Origin: CAVQNQ01 sp963714205
GTDB lineage: Bacteria > Acidobacteriota > Terriglobia > Bryobacterales > Bryobacteraceae
NCBI GenBank assembly: GCA_963714205.1
Contig: CAVQNQ010000003.1
Span: 698,999 to 762,998 of the forward strand
DNA: 64,000 bases
Direction: 5' to 3'
Shown: positions 19,901-27,239 of the stretch, piece by piece
How the letters are laid out: every line of letters begins with the position of its first letter
Numbering within the stretch: the first letter of the stretch is position 1
The notes under the pieces: generated by a model
Told to the model about the DNA's origin: nothing
The model's database searches: none
What the model saw: the letters and a program-made list of their open reading frames with translations, nothing else
Program-made: the position numbers and the translations under genes

Positions 19901-20772
19901 TCATCAACATCAGGAACGGACCGCGTGACGACGTCTACCCGGCAAAAGAACCGTCCTACCTAGCCAACGGAGAAATCGGCATGGTCGTCGGCCAGTACAA
20001 GGGAAAGGACTGGAAACCAAAAGGGCTACCGTGGAAAGCAGAAGTCGAGTTCTCCTCACAACTCGGGTACAAGTACGGCTTTCAGAGCAGCGACTTTAGC
20101 GACGACGGCGACGCGCGACTCGAACTCGCGTACGCACTCACGATTCACAAAGCCCAAGGCAGCGAATTCGGCGTCACCTTCGTCGTCGTACCAAACCCGT
20201 GCGCGCTCCTCTCGCGAGAACTCCTCTACACCGCACTGACGCGACAACAACACGCCGTGATCATCCTCCACCAAGGCGACATCCGATCGCTCATGAACCT
20301 CTCCTCAACCGAGCATTCGGAAACCGCCCGACGACTCACGAACCTGTTCGACGCACCAGCGCCCGTCGAACACGCCGGGAAATTCCTCGAAAAAGGCCTC
20401 ATCCACCGCACCGAACGCGGCGAACTCGTCAGGTCAAAATCAGAAGTCATCATCGCCAACATGCTCCACAAACTGCACATCGCGTACGCGTACGAGCAAC
20501 CACTACGCGCCGATGATGGCAGCGTCCGCTATCCCGACTTCACCATCGATGACGCCGAAACCGGCCAACGCATCTTTCTCGAACACCTCGGCATGCTCGA
20601 CGAACCAGCCTACCGACGACGATGGGAAGCAAAACGCGTCTGGTACCAACAGCACGGCGTGCGCGAAGCGCCAGACAACGGCGAGACGGGCACGCTCCTC
20701 ACGACCGACGAGATCAACGGGATCAACTGCGAAACAATCCAGGCACAACTCCGACAGATCCTCAGCCTGTGA
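16998..20772 (+). CDS. RecD-like helicase fused to PD-(D/E)XK-like nuclease, frameshifted
   Basis: Two consecutive frames make one protein of about 1,258 residues. The start MHLSVRVPWHD at 16998 matches the usual start of this large helicase family as I recall it; upstream codons look unnatural. The central SF1B helicase has Walker A GPAGTGKTS, Walker B VIIDECSM and ILVGDPRQLPPIG. The first frame ends at TGA 19374. The next frame continues immediately with DPSDAS, then a UvrD/RecD-like C-terminal core (LAYALTIHKAQGSEF, LLYTALTR). A terminal nuclease-like domain follows, with RSKSEVIIANML, YPDFTI and FLEHLGML. Removing one A near 19,373 restores the frame. A role in defence or element DNA processing is inferred from the neighbours. 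Confidence 0.8.
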
Positions 20773-20991
20773 GCACGAAAGAACCGCTCTCCGGGCAACA
20801 GTGGTACAACCCGCCAACCGTGGAGCCCAAACCAGAGTACACGACTGCCCCCTCCCGGTGACGAGGCGTCGGAACGCGACCAGCTCGAACGACTCTTGCG
20901 CGGTTGTGTTGAGGGCAAGCACTCGCAAGAAACAGACGAGCCGGAACCACCGGAAAACGCGTCATTGCCAGAACGCCGGAGCAAGCCATAA
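20769..20991 (+). CDS. Small acidic protein, frameshifted
   Basis: A GTG at 20769 overlaps the helicase stop codon and begins VSTKEPLSGQQWYNPPTVEP, which stops at 20861. The neighbouring frame continues with GDEASERDQLERLLRGCVEG and an acidic tail to TAA 20991. Deleting one C from the C run near 20,848-20,852 joins them (TTAPPGDEASERDQ) into about 73 residues. No family is recognised; its tight overlap with the helicase gene suggests a partner protein. Confidence 0.4.
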
Positions 20992-21065
20992 CTGACAACG
21001 TCGGGCTCGGTGCATGTCATTGGCCTAGTCCGAGGGCAGCCTAGCATCGACGGCGACCAAAACAC

Positions 21066-21073
21066 ATTAATAC
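21066..21073 (+). promoter_or_regulatory. Archaeal TATA box
   Basis: ATTAATAC lies 30 bases upstream of the ATG at 21096, as expected for a leaderless archaeal gene. Confidence 0.5.
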
Positions 21074-21095
21074 TGAGGGCCACAACCGCAAAGTC

Positions 21096-21269
21096 ATGTC
21101 AACGCTGAAAGCATTGGGAATCATCGGAACGGGTGGTCTCGGCGTTCTTGTCGCGGGGCTCTTGATCAGCTCCGTGCTGAAGACTGGTTGGGACTGGCTG
21201 TTTGGCATCCTGCTCTTTATCTTCGTGCTCGCCGGCGCCATAGCACTCGTCGCCAAACACGTGAGTTGA
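21096..21269 (+). CDS. Small two-helix membrane protein
   Basis: 57 residues with two hydrophobic helices (ALGIIGTGGLGVLVAGLLI, then WLFGILLFIFVLAGAIALV) joined by a short KTGWD turn. There is no ribosome site, but a TATA box 30 bases upstream supports a leaderless start. Unknown family and function. Confidence 0.6.
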   Translation: MSTLKALGIIGTGGLGVLVAGLLISSVLKTGWDWLFGILLFIFVLAGAIALVAKHVS

Positions 21270-21348
21270 TTCCGCTGCGCGATGTCGTCCGTGACCTCGT
21301 CCTATATGTAGGCCAGTGCGTGATGATGCCCGCGATGCGCGGATCGCA

Positions 21349-21621
21349 TTACGTCGTGCAGCGCACCATGGGACACGAGCAATTCGCCCAGAGTGTCCCG
21401 TTCCCCAGAGCGTATCTTGCGCATGGCGGGTGGGGTCCACCAGGATAGAAGACCATCGTCTTGTTCGGCTCCGAGGAGTTCGTGTGAACGAGTTTGAGGA
21501 TCTCGCCCGCGTTGATCGCTGATGGTGGACCGGGAGCAACACTCGCGTTCCAAGCATCAGCACGATGACTCGGGGCGCACGAGACCACGAGGACGACCAA
21601 GACCATACTCACGAGGAGCAC
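21349..21621 (-). CDS. Small secreted lipoprotein-like protein
   Basis: 90 residues from a GTG at 21621 preceded by GGAGGGG. The N-terminus is strongly hydrophobic (VLLVSMVLVVLVVSC) and ends in a lipobox-like VVSC. The mature part has three N-glycosylation sequons (NAS, NKT, NGT) and several Cys residues near the C-terminus. This combination fits an exported, glycosylated archaeal cell-surface protein. No family recognised. Confidence 0.5.
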   Translation of the reverse strand: MLLVSMVLVVLVVSCAPSHRADAWNASVAPGPPSAINAGEILKLVHTNSSEPNKTMVFYPGGPHPPCARYALGNGTLWANCSCPMVRCTT

Positions 21622-21724
21622 CGTGACCCCTCCACGTTCTTCCCCCGGCCACATGCCACGACGTGCGAGCAGTCCGTGCCACCGTTCACCACTGATCATT
21701 GCCGCTAGAAACGGAAGGCTTGCT

Positions 21725-22057
21725 TTAATACCTTGCGTCGAACTGACCAGTCGGCACTTCGCTCTCAGTCGCGCGCCCTGCCTCGATGATGCGGTGTGCG
21801 ATCTTGATGATCCGCTGCGCGATAGCCTCGGTGAGATCGTCGTTCTTGAGGTAGTGCTGCAAGTATCCTCGTGCGTAAGCGTCACCGTCGAGCCCGAGCG
21901 CCTCACAGCAGAGCAGCGCCACACCTTCTGCTTCGACCTCGCGCAACGAGTACGGCAGTACGCTCTCGTCCCGTGTGTGGTCGACGAAGATGTGTGCTAC
22001 CCCCTGGAAGAGGGCATCCTGGCAACAAGCACCATTGACGCAGTCACCAGCCTTCAC
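21725..22057 (-). pseudogene. ArdC fragment (C-terminal metallopeptidase part)
   Basis: Residues of this frame match the C-terminal third of the intact ArdC gene at 22653-23591: REVEAEGVALLCCEAL, YARGYLQH and AQRIIK are shared. The catalytic motif FHEVAH of the intact copy reads FQGVAH here, so the first metal-binding His and the catalytic Glu are lost. The N-terminal single-strand-DNA-binding part is missing. It is a decayed duplicate in the same direction as the intact gene, with only the 22126 gene between them. Confidence 0.8.
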
Positions 22058-22093
22058 GTCCTGATGGCCCTCCTAACCCCGGCGCAGCAGAAT

Positions 22094-22102
22094 CTTTATG
22101 AA
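22094..22102 (+). promoter_or_regulatory. Archaeal TATA box
   Basis: CTTTATGAA lies 24-32 bases upstream of the ATG at 22126; with no ribosome site, a leaderless start is likely. Confidence 0.55.
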
Positions 22103-22125
22103 CCGAGCGCGATTCCCCGGCAGAG

Positions 22126-22605
22126 ATGAAGACAGTCCTTACTGCGGGATTCCTCGCAGGGTTGGCCTTAGAATCCGTGTGCGCGGAGACGCTCTCGCAA
22201 CAGGTTGCGCGTTCTTGCGTCAAGCACCAGCAAGGGACGGGGATTACGTACGTCGATGATGTTCTGTCTTACCAACACCGTTCGGACGTCAAGGCGTGCT
22301 TTATGCTTCTCAAGAATCCTGCAGTACAGGTGAGTGTCGTGGTACCACTCGGCCCAGATCGCATACCAGACTACTCGTCATCAGGCGCATCCCTTGTCAT
22401 TACGGAGCTACGGCCCGAAGGCGTTCGCACGTACAGTGATTGGGGACTTCGGGACACGCTCTCGGGCGTTTCAGAGGTTGACCTCTTCAACAAGAACAGC
22501 GCAATTCCTACGGGCAAAGAGATTCTGCTCAACGACAAGATACGTCCGGTCCTGGAGAAGCAATACCGCTCGTTTCTCCGTTCCATCCGCCAACAGTACC
22601 GATGA
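22126..22605 (+). CDS. Exported protein of unknown function
   Basis: 159 residues. The first 20 residues (MKTVLTAGFLAGLALESVCA) look like a cleavable signal peptide. The mature protein has two Cys residues (ARSCVKH and KACFML) that could form a disulfide, a beta-rich middle and a helical C-terminus ending LRSIRQQYR. No family recognised. It is inserted between the intact ArdC gene and its decayed copy, on the opposite strand. Confidence 0.6.
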   Translation: MKTVLTAGFLAGLALESVCAETLSQQVARSCVKHQQGTGITYVDDVLSYQHRSDVKACFMLLKNPAVQVSVVVPLGPDRIPDYSSSGASLVITELRPEGVRTYSDWGLRDTLSGVSEVDLFNKNSAIPTGKEILLNDKIRPVLEKQYRSFLRSIRQQYR

Positions 22606-22652
22606 ACTGGTGCTGGAGTATCCCTTCAGGACTTCGCGAGCGCGAGGAGGAA

Positions 22653-23591
22653 TCACCTCACGATTGGTGCCAAAGCTGAACAGTCCTGGCCCGAAGCGTT
22701 CTCCCTTTGGTCGCCGGCACCGAGTATCTGGTGTGCGGTCTTGATGATCCGTTGTGCCATCGCTGGCGTGAGCTCGTCCTTTTGTAGCCAGTGTTGTAGG
22801 TATCCGCGCGCGTACGCCGCCCCGTCCAGATCGAGTGCTTCGCAGCAGAGGAGGGCGACGCCTTCCGCTTCGACCTCCCGAATGGAAGTGCCGACGGTGT
22901 TGTCGCGTTGGTGGTCCAGGAGGATGTGGGCGACCTCGTGGAAGAGGGTCTTGTGCGGCAGCGCAGCAACGGGGCTGATCGCGATCTCACGACTGCTGGT
23001 CGAGTACCCTTGCGCGTTCCCGTCAACGTGCTCGAACGGAATGCGCCGAACACCCAGCGATCCGAGCACGCGTTCTTCGCTCCACGACGGCAGACTCACG
23101 GGTTCGTAGGGTTCGCCGTCCGTCTGCGCCAGGACGAACCAGCGTGATCGGTACATGAAGAACGTCCGCCCGGACGATTCCCTCTCCTTCGACTCCTCCG
23201 CGGCGTCATCGCGCTCACTATGCTGATGCCGTTCAACGAGATTGCGCGTAACGTCGTGTGCTTCAGCATTTCCTGCGATACGACCGTTTCGTTCAACGCC
23301 ACGATTGCGCTCAACGCTTCTGTATCTTGTCGTGATGGGGACACAGAGCACGAGCGCCTTCTCTCCCCGGATCACGTGACGACCAAGCGCCTCCCACTGC
23401 TTGAACGTCGCGAGCGGCCCCGGCGCGAGTCCACGGTCCAGGCACTGCGCCATCGCGAGGAGCTGGTTGCGGAGGCTGTACTGGTGGAACCGATGGTACG
23501 CCTCGTGGATGAGGCCCGGTGTTGTGATGGCGCGACGCAGGATGCTCTCCCAGGACGCGACTGGTGAGCCACGCTCGTGTTCCGTCGTCAT
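22653..23591 (-). CDS. ardC: ArdC-type antirestriction protein
   Basis: 312 residues. The N-terminal part (about 1-80) is the ArdC single-strand-DNA-binding domain (SLRNQLLAMAQC, FKQWEALGRHVIRGEKAL). The C-terminal part is a zinc-metallopeptidase domain with FHEVAHILLDH near residue 235 and the downstream REVEAEGVALL glutamates. ArdC proteins protect entering plasmid DNA from host restriction. Between the domains is an unusual run of short V-E-R-N repeats and an acidic stretch (about 95-150), perhaps a linker. The ATG at 23591 overlaps the stop of the upstream 43-residue gene. It is the last gene of a three-gene leftward operon whose leader holds the pseudoknot-like element at 24002-24055. 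Confidence 0.85.
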   Translation of the reverse strand: MTTEHERGSPVASWESILRRAITTPGLIHEAYHRFHQYSLRNQLLAMAQCLDRGLAPGPLATFKQWEALGRHVIRGEKALVLCVPITTRYRSVERNRGVERNGRIAGNAEAHDVTRNLVERHQHSERDDAAEESKERESSGRTFFMYRSRWFVLAQTDGEPYEPVSLPSWSEERVLGSLGVRRIPFEHVDGNAQGYSTSSREIAISPVAALPHKTLFHEVAHILLDHQRDNTVGTSIREVEAEGVALLCCEALDLDGAAYARGYLQHWLQKDELTPAMAQRIIKTAHQILGAGDQRENASGQDCSALAPIVR

Positions 23592-23719
23592 CGGGACCTC
23601 ACCTCGGTGTAGTGGTCTTCGATCCAGTCCATGGCATCGTCGGGGTCCATGCCGCGATCGCACAGGAGGTAGTGCAAGACCTCGTCGTGGTCTTCGGGTG
23701 GGAGGAGGGGGAGGTTCAT
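23588..23719 (-). CDS. 43-residue protein in the ArdC operon
   Basis: MNLPLLPPEDHDEVLHYLLC begins a short acidic helical protein whose start overlaps the stop of the gene before it and whose stop overlaps the ArdC start. These 4-base overlaps on both sides strongly suggest a real, translationally coupled gene. No family recognised. Confidence 0.6.
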   Translation of the reverse strand: MNLPLLPPEDHDEVLHYLLCDRGMDPDDAMDWIEDHYTEVRSR

Positions 23720-23988
23720 GCTCCCACCCCCGTCGCCGCAGCGACCTCCTTTACGGTCGGCGGTTCCGCTGGCTTTGGTTCGTCGCGCTGCATCTGCCAC
23801 GAGAGGCGCCGGCAGTGGTCGCGGTTCATGCGCTGGTACTCGCTGTCGCTCACTACCTTGCGGATTTTGAAGACGAAATCGAGGGCTTCATCGAAGGTGG
23901 GGAACTGCCCCGGCTTTCTCCGTCGCAGGTTGCTCGCGAACCGCTTGGCTTCGCTGTCGCTGATGACTTCCTTGTACGCGTACTTCAT
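23716..23988 (-). CDS. Hypothetical protein, first gene of the ArdC operon
   Basis: 90 residues from ATG 23988 behind a clear GGAGG ribosome site. The N-terminus MKYAYKEVISDSEAKRFASN is followed by a basic segment (NLRRRKPGQF) and FPTFDEALDFVFKIRK, and the protein is rich in charged residues throughout. No family recognised. First position in the operon and the basic surface suggest a DNA-related or regulatory partner of ArdC; this is inference. Confidence 0.65.
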   Translation of the reverse strand: MKYAYKEVISDSEAKRFASNLRRRKPGQFPTFDEALDFVFKIRKVVSDSEYQRMNRDHCRRLSWQMQRDEPKPAEPPTVKEVAAATGVGA

Positions 23989-24001
23989 TTTGTTTCCTCC
24001 A

Positions 24002-24055
24002 CGCCCCAAATCCCTATTGGGGCGCTCGTTCCCCTGGCAACCGAGCGCCCAGGGG
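24002..24055 (-). promoter_or_regulatory. Pseudoknot-like RNA leader of the ArdC operon
   Basis: Three overlapping perfect inverted repeats are packed into 54 bases just upstream of the GGAGG site of the gene at 23988. CGCCCCAA (24002-24009) pairs with TTGGGGCG (24017-24024). GGGCGCTCG (24020-24028) pairs with CGAGCGCCC (24042-24050). The loop of that second stem holds CCCCT (24031-24035), which pairs with AGGGG (24051-24055), an H-type pseudoknot. The first and second stems share bases 24020-24024 and exclude each other. This is the layout of a two-state RNA switch next to a ribosome site. Confidence 0.55.
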
Positions 24056-24072
24056 CGTTGGAGGATTCATCA

Positions 24073-24221
24073 GTTCCCGACGAGCAAGGAGGTTTTGGCC
24101 TCCCCGGTTTCGTTAGCCGTCGCGTCATGAAAGTGACCGCAATCGTTTACGAGCGACGAAGCCCGCAACGCCGGGCCCTTCGTCCCGATAAACGTTGAGG
24201 CGTGAAGACGAAACGGGGAGG
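24073..24221. repeat. Structured repeat element, copy 1
   Basis: A 149-base segment repeated at 24966-25112 in the same direction. Its core (24102-24219) is closed by CCCCGGTTTCGT at the left and ACGAAACGGGG at the right. Inside are GCGTCAT-GAAA-GTGACCGC, a hairpin with a GAAA loop, and CGTTTA pairing with TAAACG around a third hairpin GACGAAG...CTTCGTC. Compared with copy 2, stem bases change in matched pairs while unpaired blocks stay the same, suggesting selection on a folded RNA. The strand transcribed is unknown. Confidence 0.65.
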
Positions 24222-24293
24222 CGAATGCCACATTTCCGCTCTTCGGCCGTCCGTGATCGATGGACGAGCACAACACCGTGACTCTCCCGAAAA

Positions 24294-24302
24294 AAATAAA
24301 TA
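24294..24302 (+). promoter_or_regulatory. Archaeal TATA box
   Basis: AAATAAATA ends 16 bases before the ATG at 24318 within a longer A/T run starting at 24290, suiting a leaderless transcript of the orphan gene. The same A/T run could also serve the leftward ArdC operon. Confidence 0.5.
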
Positions 24303-24317
24303 CCGAGCGCGCCATCG

Positions 24318-24932
24318 ATGCGCAAGATGACCAAGATTGATGACTTCCAACGCGCAAACGCATTCTTCGTGTCCGAGCGAAACGCTCTTCCCCGCGAGGG
24401 CGAATTGCGCAGTGCTACCAATCGATCAGCAACCATCCGACTCTACGAAGACATCACGGCCGCCTCCGCACTCTGCAAAGAACTCACGACATCCGCGACC
24501 GCAGTGGCCGCGCGCAAGAATGCCGTGGGCAGCTTCAGTAATCATGGGATCGCTGGAAATATCATCAGGGACGTTCTCGCACCCATAACTTCACTGCCGA
24601 GCAACTCAGGTAGCCGAGAACACCTATGGCGAGACATCCTCACCTTCTTCGCCCAAGACGCGACCTTCTATGAAGACCACCATTACCATCGAGAACTCAC
24701 GGCATTGCGCAACGAGAACGGAACGCAGTGGTGGGGAACGGAAGCGTTGCAGGTGGACGCTGCCATCAAATACATCACCCAAATCATCGAGATCAGGGCA
24801 CTCGTGGAGCGGATCTGCCACAACATCATCCAACCCACCGATGAACCAGCATCCACGGCAGGATTCTTCCGAAAGAAGCACTACGCCGGCTTCTCGTGGA
24901 CCCGCTGGCGAGAAGAACACGTAACCCTGTAA
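24318..24932 (+). CDS. Orphan protein between the two structured repeats
   Basis: 204 residues, apparently soluble and largely helical, with charged stretches and a possible hydrophobic helix at about 145-165 (AAIKYITQIIEIRALVERI). No known domain or catalytic motif is seen. It has its own TATA box and stands alone between two copies of the structured element, about 100 bases after copy 1 and 60 before copy 2. This suggests that the RNAs and the protein work together, or that the gene is cargo of a repeat-flanked module. The ATG at 24318 fits the TATA spacing. Confidence 0.6.
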   Translation: MRKMTKIDDFQRANAFFVSERNALPREGELRSATNRSATIRLYEDITAASALCKELTTSATAVAARKNAVGSFSNHGIAGNIIRDVLAPITSLPSNSGSREHLWRDILTFFAQDATFYEDHHYHRELTALRNENGTQWWGTEALQVDAAIKYITQIIEIRALVERICHNIIQPTDEPASTAGFFRKKHYAGFSWTRWREEHVTL

Positions 24933-24965
24933 CGCCCAAACCAAACCCTTGGTTCTCGACTGTCG

Positions 24966-25112
24966 GTTCCCGACGCAAGAAGGTATTCAGCCCCCCGGTT
25001 TCGTTAGCCGTCGCGTCACGGATCGTGACCGCAATCGTTTACGAACCGACCGACCGCAGCCGTGCGGGCCGTCGTCGATAAACGTTGAGGCGTGAAGACG
25101 AAACCGGGGAGG
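24966..25112. repeat. Structured repeat element, copy 2
   Basis: The second copy of the element at 24073-24221. Its core 24993-25109 is closed by CCCCGGTTTCGT and the perfectly complementary ACGAAACCGGGG. The first internal hairpin is GCGTCACG-GAT-CGTGACCGC, and the third stem is GAC(C)GAC...GTCGTC capped by CCGCA-GCCG-TGCGG. It follows the orphan gene and precedes the promoter of the QueC-like operon. Confidence 0.65.
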
Positions 25113-25239
25113 CTACCAAGGTGGAGAAGGCGTGGCTGGAGCGGCACTTCAGCGAGGGGATCGCACTCCTTCGTGCAGTCCTGATCACCTCCCAGCACAC
25201 GTGGCCTCCGGGCGCAGCCTGACCATGTCAGAAGCCCAT

Positions 25240-25263
25240 GCATAAAGGATCTTGACATTGTCA
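25240..25263 (+). promoter_or_regulatory. TATA box with overlapping palindromic operator
   Basis: GCATAAAGG (25240-25248) is an archaeal TATA box, and the palindrome TGACATTGTCA (25253-25263) lies at about the expected transcription start. A repressor bound there would block the operon; the XRE protein encoded within the operon is the obvious candidate. The segment also resembles a bacterial promoter (TTGACA, 17 bases, TTAGAA), which I cannot exclude. Confidence 0.5.
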
Positions 25264-25313
25264 TGTTGCTGCGTTTAGAATCTGAATTAGGAGCAGTTAG
25301 GAGGTTCAATCCA

Positions 25314-25877
25314 ATGCGTGATGGACTCCATAAGGATCTGCCACTCGGTCGCGCGTGGCAAGGCGTTGTGAAGGCTTGCGAGCGCGAGGCAGAGCGCGGC
25401 GAGACCGCCCGCACGCGAGCAACAACCGCTCTCGCCTCCGATGTCAGAAAAGAGGTCTCGGAGGGATTCATCAAGAAACTCGTCCAAACCGCAGACGACG
25501 GCGTATCGTTGTTGCCCAGCTTCAACGCTTTTCCGCCAGAAACAACGTCACGACAGCTACAAGGCTCGAACTCCCCATTGGAAAACGAGATCATCGCAAA
25601 CGCGAAGCGGCTCGAAAGCACCGGATTGCGAGGGCAACCATTAGCTCGCAGAGCTGTCGAGGAGGCACTCAAGGATCGAGGCGAGAATAGGGCACGCCAG
25701 ATAGAACAGACCTGCCACTCAGCGGGCGCCGGCGCGATTGCCCGTGCGGCAACCGACGCGATAAAGAACGTGAACCTATCCACCATCATCGAACCACTCC
25801 TCAAGAACGAGCCCCTGCGGGCCGCGCCAAAGCGACGCCACATCGACCCGGATGAGGATCTCACCAAACCACGATGA
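25314..25877 (+). CDS. First gene of QueC-like defence-type operon, unknown family
   Basis: 187 residues from ATG 25314, which follows a GGAGG ribosome site; an earlier in-frame ATG at 25263 lies inside the operator. The protein is helical and basic, with GRAWQGVVKACEREAERGE near the N-terminus and ALASDVRKEVSEGFIKKLV after it. No motif is recognised. It overlaps the QueC-like gene by 4 bases. In some defence systems a small protein upstream of a QueC-like enzyme is its target for modification; whether this one is such a substrate is inference only. Confidence 0.6.
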   Translation: MRDGLHKDLPLGRAWQGVVKACEREAERGETARTRATTALASDVRKEVSEGFIKKLVQTADDGVSLLPSFNAFPPETTSRQLQGSNSPLENEIIANAKRLESTGLRGQPLARRAVEEALKDRGENRARQIEQTCHSAGAGAIARAATDAIKNVNLSTIIEPLLKNEPLRAAPKRRHIDPDEDLTKPR

Positions 25878-27239
25878 CCCGCGACGCCATGCAAAGACCA
25901 TTGGTCCGCATCATCGCAACAGAACACGCTAGACGAACGCCACCGTCTACAATCACGTGCATCATCGGCGATGATCTCGTGGTCCTCCCCAACGTCTTGG
26001 GCACGTACTGCATCCACGAGCTCAACTCGCGCGTCGATGACCTCGTGATCCTCGCGGGAGTCGTCGCGTTTGCCGACCGCGCAGTAGCACGCACACCAGC
26101 AAACGCCTGGCCACGAGCCCTACACCTCACGCTACCCGTGCACGACACGGCGTTCTGGGAACGGACCGACGTTATCGCTGCCCTCACGCAAACCCTCGAT
26201 ATGCTCACTGGCGACACGTGGGATTTCGAGTTCAAGCCACGCACCCAAAAAACGCAGGTCAACCCACAAACGACACTCGCGTTGAGCGGCCAGCCATGCA
26301 CCGTCATCCCATTTAGCGACGGGCTCGACTCGCTCGCCGTCGCCCGCCTCACCCAACACCATCATCCGGACACGACACTACTGCTCGTCACGACCGGCAA
26401 TCATCGCTGCGTCGCTCCAGACGCCCGAGACCGCCGCGTGGCGATTCCCTTCAAGATCCCAAGCAAACGCGTGCGCTTCCCCGAAACCAGCTACCGCTCA
26501 CGAGCGTTCGTCTTTGGCGTCATGGCAGGCATCGCCGCACACCTCGTCGGCGCATACAACATCGTGGTCCCAGAAAGCGGGCAAAGCTCGCTCGGGCCGT
26601 GGCTCTTACCCATGGGCAACGAAGCCCCAGACATTCGCACACACCCCCGATTCACCGCGCAGCTCGCCACGTTCCTTTCGGCCGTCCTTGACACCACAAT
26701 TAGTTTCGACCACCCACAGCTTTGGAAGACCAAGGGCGAGACCCTACGCGAGCTGCAAGAGCTTGGCTTGCACGATGAGTGGTGGATGACCCGCTCGTGC
26801 CCACGCCGCCGACATGTCTCCCTCGACGGGAACAATGTTCAATGCGGTGTCTGCGCCGCCTGCCTATTGCGACGCCAATCCTTGCACGCCGCCGGTCTTG
26901 ATGAGGGCAAGGATCGGTACTTCTGGGCAGACCTCGGCGCACAGACCCTCGCGCAAGCAGCACCACGCAACGCCCGACCAACCGGAAAGAACGATACCCG
27001 CCATGCCTGGTGCGGCACGCTGGAACTTGCGAACCTCGCAGCGTACAACTGCAAGGACAACCACCGATTCTCTCGCGCAACCGCCGAGGCTCGCGGACGC
27101 ACTTGGGATCTCCAACGCCACCGCGTGTCACAACTTGACGCGCCTCTTGGCCGCGCACGCTGCAGAATGGGAAGCCTTCGTGTCATCGCTCACCAGGGAA
27201 TCGTTCCTCGTCCGGTGGCTGCACTCACGACAATGCTAA
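25874..27239 (+). CDS. QueC-like 7-deazaguanine synthase homologue (QatC-like), frameshifted
   Basis: About 454 residues after repair. A PP-loop ATP-binding motif (VIPFSDGLDSLA) lies near residue 143. A zinc site follows near residues 305-330, with SCPRRRH and then QCGVCAACLLRR, matching the QueC four-Cys pattern. QueC turns carboxy-deazaguanine into cyano-deazaguanine; relatives in Qat and type IV CBASS work in phage defence. The initial frame leaves the family after about 27,050. The next frame gives LADALGISNATACH and EWEAFVSSLTRESFLVRW, the expected end, stopping at 27239. One surplus base near 27,050-27,070 explains this. The normal queuosine or archaeosine pathway genes are not nearby, so a defence role is inferred. 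Confidence 0.75.

Noticed and set aside
24073..25112. Integron attC sites or a type III toxin-antitoxin repeat
   Set aside because: The attC consensus core sites are not present, and the copies are single ~118-base units flanking a gene, not a tandem array of short repeats before a toxin.
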